Assembly: GCA_963693085.1 (NCBI GenBank)
Contig: OY856409.1
Span: 1,337,036,915 to 1,337,100,914 of the forward strand
DNA from: Alisma plantago-aquatica
Lineage: Eukaryota; Streptophyta; Magnoliopsida; Alismatales; Alismataceae
Reading direction: 5' to 3'
Length of the DNA stretch: 64,000 bases
Below, piece after piece: positions 59,493 to 64,000 of this stretch; position 1 is the first letter of the stretch; each line of letters opens with the position of its first letter. Position numbers and translations under genes: made by a program. The notes beneath the pieces were generated by a model, which made no database searches, had not been told where the DNA came from, and saw only the letters and a list, made by a program, of their open reading frames with translations.

Positions 59493-60726
59493 ATTCATTC
59501 ATGAGACTTACAATACATGAACAACCAAACGACTTACCTATCCAATACCAAAAGTCTTCAACCATACCAAGGACTTACCCACATTGCAACGAATCTTCAT
59601 CCTTCTTCAAGGACTTACCCACTCTTGCACAAGTCTTCAGCCTTCTAGGAATTACCCACTCATGTTGGATCTTCAACCTTTGACTTCACCTTCACTCGGA
59701 GAAGCTTCCACCAAGGACTTACCCACTTCAGCAAGGAGTCTTCTTCCTTCACCAAGGGCTTACGCACTCTTGCTCCAAGTCTCTGGCCTTGTTCTTCACC
59801 AAGGGACTCCTTCCCTTATTCTTCTTCACCTCTCTTAGCCAAGAGAGAGAACCTTCATCTTTATGGTTGAAATGAGAAATAGGGAGGGGTGGAAGTGAGA
59901 GCCTCACAAGATATACATGTAGGACTAGCTCTCTTACTCACTCTAATAAATGTAGCAAGTGATTAAGCTTAGAGAGAGAGGAGGCTATAGGAGGCACTCA
60001 ACTATAGACTAAGAACCTCATATAAAGTTTTGCATTGAATTCTCAACCTTGGAATGAAGCCCAAGGGGTCATATTTATAGCTGGGGATGCCTCTTAGCCT
60101 TTGGGAACACTTAAGAATGAAAACTAGTTGTTTTGTGGCTAGAAGCAGATATATTTTTTATTCTCACAACTCCACAACATCTAGAAATACTTTTTAGCAC
60201 TTTTCCATGCAGTGCAATAGGTCGAGTTTCTATATAGGTAACTCGACCAATCCCACTATGCGACATGACCAATTTAAGCCATCGGTCGAGTTTTTCATGG
60301 GTAACATGAATGATTCACATAAATCAATTTTGGTCTGCAGAGGGATTGATCGAGTTCTGTGAAATGAAAACCCGACCGATCAAAAGTCATTTTTAAGAGG
60401 AAAATGGCTTTTGAGCGCTTAAATATTTGATCTAAGCACTCCTTATTTTTTCTAAGCTTAATCAGGTGATACAATCATTACAGGTGATTTACTACATAAA
60501 TCTAATAGATTTACATCATATTCTAAAAATGTGCACTTGTATTGACTTTGACTTGTCTTTTCTCCAAGTTAAGATGTGCTATTTAGGGCATTTGGAGTGT
60601 GTCTATACCTAATCGAAAATCACTCAAGTAGAGACATTATCTGCAAATAAGTGGAATGGTTTAGTCATCATCAAACAATGGTTTAGTCAATTTAGACCCT
60701 GAGTCAACATTGACCTAGAGTCAACA
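59493..60726 (-). mobile_element. Sirevirus middle LTR (Q), U3-side part
   Basis: Continues the LTR split at 44637; joined across the Tekay insertion it reads GCACTCTTATATTCATTC as in LTR R. It holds a TATA box at 60071-60080 and dyads at about 60223-60381. It ends GAGTCAACA at 60726, followed by the PPT. Confidence 0.87.
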
Positions 60727-61108
60727 TTTTCCCCCTTTTTGAAGATGACAAACCATTCCATGAATGTATTGAAAGCATTTAAGTAAAGTCATACATTTGG
60801 AGAAACCTAGGGTTTTCAATAGAATGGAGTTCATATGCTCCCCCTCAATTGATGCTAGTGGAGTTCTCATACTCCCCCTCAATTGATGTTATTTCTCCTA
60901 CATGGTTAGCTTTCGTAACAATTATAGAATAATATGTCTTCTACTCATATATGTTTGAGACATATATTTCTTCTCCCCTTAACCTTCTCCCCTTTACATA
61001 GATAGGCTTCTCCTCTTCATGTAAGACATGCCTTCTCCCTCTTTTTCCAAAAGAAGGCATACCTTCTCCCTCTTTTGTCAAAAGAAGGCATACCTTCTCC
61101 CCCTTTTT
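60727..61108 (-). promoter_or_regulatory. PPT and multiple PPT-like tracts beside LTR Q
   Basis: Minus-strand AAAAAGGGGGAAAA sits next to the LTR. Further GGGGGAG or GAGGGAGAAGG tracts lie near 60836, 60872, 60968-61000, 61031, 61063 and 61093-61108. A 32-bp repeat (AAAAGAAGGCATACCTTCTC) accounts for the last three. Confidence 0.7.
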
Positions 61109-62490
61109 CATATCAAAAAGGTGGGGGTATGAAGAGATAACAAAAAGTTATATAAGGAGAGTAGAAGAGAAAATCTAGGTGCTTGTCCAAGAAATGAAAG
61201 AAAAGCAAGTTAAAGAATGCACTTGAACAACCATAGATGTGATTATAACATACAACAAGGCAAGATAAAGTGCTACAGAAAAACAATAAACCACAATTTT
61301 GACCCTCAAGATGACGGAATTTGCCCAGACTCATGGCAAAGCGATGAGCCTTGCTCAGAAGGCTGTTTCTGCATTAAAAAAAAACTAGTCTTTCATTAAA
61401 ATTTGACACTAGAGCAAAATATACATAAAATTTCAAGTATGTTCCAAATTTTACATACAATGTAGCTCTATATATCATGCATCACAATGTTATGCACGCA
61501 ACTCAAGATAGTAGATATGCAAGTTAAGGAACAAGCTTGAGCAAGTATGAAACAAGATACAAGCATAGCATATAGTTAAAACCACTTGATAAACAAGGCT
61601 AGAACTACATGTATATGAACTATTATTAGATGATGTCACAAGTTAGGACTACTAGTAGGATCTAGATCATAGCAACAGATACCAAAAGATACATAAGATA
61701 AAGAAAGCTATGAGTAGATGTAGAGATATATCCAAATAAAGATATATGCAATTTTAGAAGCATGAAAGGATATAACTCACCAACAAATATGCATAATTAC
61801 CCAAAAGATGATTTACCACTAAGAACCTCAAGGTTGTATCCAAATAAGATATACAACTATATAGATGTAGCAAGTTTGAGTACTGCGGAAGCAATTTAAG
61901 ACACAACCAAGAGATCCAAAGAGATCATCATCAAAACCTGCAAAACAACTCAAAGCAAGTAATTGCAAGATATAGATATACCAATTTAGAGAACTTAGAA
62001 AGATAGAATTATAAGCAAGATAGGAAAAGGAGCATGGCAATATGCATATATAAAGGTACCAAATGGGAGTGCCAAAGAATAAGGCTATTGGTTGAGAAAA
62101 TCTAGTTGAGAGGGAAATTCTCATTCAATAAGCCAAATGTATATTTTATGCACAGTGTTGTCGGTCGAGTTCTATGTATTGATAACTCAACTCATGACAT
62201 CTGTTGGCAACACCCATTGGTGCCTATCGGTCAAGTTTCTACTAGAACAAACTCGACTGACAAAGTTGTTGTCAAAAAGCACATATATTTATTAAAAGAT
62301 TATTTAGAGGCATGCTAAGAATATAAGCCATATCCAAACATGTATAAGCAAGTTAGTAATGCACTAAAAAAGCATTAGAAATAGTTTTTGAGAAAGAGCG
62401 TGAATAGAATCACAATATACCATTTTTGACTCAAAAACCACATGCATAGTGCACACTAACTTGGCAAAACACACTATGATTGGATATGAG
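61109..62490 (-). mobile_element. Sirevirus 3' internal region, second copy
   Basis: Matches 22621-23995 throughout and carries dyads of the CGGTCGAGTT type at about 62158-62264. It holds the uninterrupted sequence of the LARD target (AACACACTATGATTGG). At 62490 it joins LTR R directly, with no gag, pol or PBS. No open frame of note. Confidence 0.8.
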
Positions 62491-63918
62491 AGAAATTGAA
62501 CATACACCAATTTGACAAGTTGTGTAGAGTGGTTCCACACTTCAAACTAGAAGTATGTCAGTCCACTACCTAGAGAGGTCAACCTCTAGGATTTCTTAAC
62601 CATTGCACTCTTATATTCATTCATAAGACTTACAATACATGACCAACCAAAGGACTTACCTATCCAATACAAAGAGTATACAACCTTACTAAGGACTTAA
62701 CCACTTTACAACGAGTCTTCAGCCTTCTCCAAGGACTTACCCACTCTTGCACAAGTCTCCAGCCTTCTAGGAATTACCCACTCTTCTTGGATCTTCAGCC
62801 TTTGACTTCACCTTCACTCGGAGAAGCTTCCACAAAGGACTTACCCACTTGAGCAACGAGTCTTCTTCCTTCGCCAAGGGCTTACCCACTCTTGCTCCAA
62901 GTCATTGGTCTTATTATTCACCAAGGGACTCCTTCCCTTGTTCTTTTTTACCTCTCTTAGCCAAGAGAGAGAACCTTCATCTTCATTGTTGAATGAGAGA
63001 TAGGGAGGTGGTGTAAGTGAGAGCCTCACAAGTTATACATGTAGGACTAGCTATCTTACAAATCTCCTACTCACTCTAATGGATGTAGCAAGTGATTAAG
63101 CTTAGAGAGAGAGGAGGTTGTAGGAGGCACTCAACTATAGACTAGGAACCTCATATAGAGTTTTGCATTGAATGCTCAACCTTAGAATGAAGCCCAAGGG
63201 GTCCTATTTATAGCTAGGGATGCCTCTTAGCCTTTGGGAACACTTAATAATGAAAACTAGCCATTTTGTGGCTTGCACCGGATATATTTTTTATTGTTGC
63301 AACTCCACAATGGCTAGAAACACTTTTGTGTACTTTTTCATACAGTGCAATTGGTCGAGTTACTATATAGGTAACTCAACCGATCCCACTATGCGATAAG
63401 ACCAATTTAAGTTATCGGTCGAGTTTTTCATGGGGTAACTCGACCGATTCACATAAATCAATTTTGGTCTGTAGAGGGATTGGTCGAGTTCTTGTATAAT
63501 GAAAATTCGAGCGATCAAAAGTCATTTTCAAGATCCAATTAGGATCGGTCGAGTTTGCAAATCAATGAACAGCCTGATGTGAATTTTGAAAAATGGTTTT
63601 TGAGTTCTTAAATATTCGATCTAAGTGCTCCTGATTTTTTCTAAGCTTAATTACAAGTTATACAATCATTACAAGTGATTTACCACATCATTCTAATGGA
63701 TTTACATCATATTCCAAAAACGTGCACTTGTATTGAGTTTGACTTGTCTTTTCTCCAAGTTGAGATGCACAATTTAGGGCATTTGGAGTATGTCTATACC
63801 TAATCTAGAATCACTCAAGTAGAGACATTAGACACAAATAAGTGGAATGGTTTAGTCATCATCAAAATAAGGGTTTAGTCAATTTAGACCTTGAGTCAAC
63901 ATTGACCTAGAGTCAACA
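62491..63918 (-). mobile_element. Sirevirus LTR R, truncated at its U5 side
   Basis: 1428 bp equivalent to LTR P from about 20834 to its end; the first 155 bp (plus-strand sense) and the PBS are missing. It has a TATA box at 63203-63213 and dyads at 63352-63560. It ends GAGTCAACA at 63918, next to the SINE. Confidence 0.85.
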
Positions 63919-63985
63919 AGGCATTCTCTCCCCCTCTCCCATGCTCGTGATGGAGGTCGAACGTCAAGAAGGGCGGCACATTTGT
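63919..63985 (-). mobile_element. SINE S11, remainder of the split copy
   Basis: AGGCATTCTCTCCCCCTCTCC continues the SINE body broken at 20677. It follows the family to about 63985 (GAAGGGCGG) and then diverges, so box A and box B are not present. The last bases to 64000 are a TATATA run. Confidence 0.75.
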
Positions 63986-64000
63986 TTGTATATATATATA

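Larger units (their letters stand above)
20678..63918 (-). mobile_element. Composite Sirevirus-like Ty1/copia element (pol-less), hosting two nested elements
   Basis: Subtracting the two nested insertions and their TSD copies leaves about 10.2 kb. In minus order it holds a truncated LTR (63918-62491), a 3' internal region (62490-60727), a middle LTR (60726-59493 plus 44637-44358), PBS, gag (44306-42391), a second 3' internal region (42390-22269), and the outer LTR (22268-20678). The LTR ends are TGTTG...CAACA. No integrase, RT or RNase H sequence is visible anywhere in it. The family call rests on the UBN2-type gag with two zinc knuckles, the initiator-Met PBS, and several polypurine tracts before the LTR. 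Confidence 0.8.

Overview
This window is repeat-dense plant nuclear DNA with no host gene that I can support. The plant assignment rests on the element types: L1-type LINEs with a plant ORF1 and a zf-RVT tail, a Sirevirus-type Ty1/copia gag, a Ty3 chromovirus with very long LTRs and a chromodomain, and an initiator-Met-tRNA primer site beside each inner element. No species can be named from what is visible. Every coding region seen is broken by stops or frameshifts, although several catalytic motifs survive.

Layout. (1) Positions 1-~1960 hold a minus-strand LTR whose internal part leaves the window on the left. Its PBS looks like the Asp-tRNA type of Tat/Athila elements. Its U3 carries 17 tandem 26-27 bp units, each a CGGTCT...AGACCG dyad. 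(2) Positions ~2034-20677 are a head-to-tail array of five L1-type LINEs and about eleven tRNA-derived SINE copies. All lie on the minus strand, and nearly every junction is a (CATA)n tail. Two LINEs (2162-6909 and 15548-20253) reach a full 5' end; three are 5'-truncated. (3) Positions 20678-63918 are one composite, pol-less Sirevirus-like element on the minus strand that split a SINE. It has three LTRs (20678-22268; 44358-44637 plus 59493-60726; 62491-63918) and one gag (44306 down to 42391). (4) Nested inside it are two later insertions with perfect 5-bp target duplications. One is a coding-free LARD-like element at 23996-42204 (TSD CTATG) with three 4.5-kb LTRs and two 2.3-kb internal domains. 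The other is a plus-strand Tekay/Del-type chromovirus at 44638-59487 (TSD CTTAT) with 4.6-kb and 5.4-kb LTRs and a complete but stop-riddled gag-pro-RT-RH-INT-chromodomain reading frame. (5) Positions 63919-~63985 are the other part of the split SINE.

Inferred order of events: LINE/SINE array, then Sirevirus insertion into a SINE, then LTR recombination and deletion within the Sirevirus, then the Tekay insertion (into the middle LTR) and the LARD insertion (into the 3' internal region), in unknown order.

The two most notable patterns are as follows. First, a LINE/SINE partnership appears to use its own (ACAT)n tails as landing sites, with a covarying 3' hairpin before the LINE tail. Second, three unrelated LTR-element families all carry arrays of short dyads with the same CGGTC...GACCG core. 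All distances, counts and alignments were made by eye.
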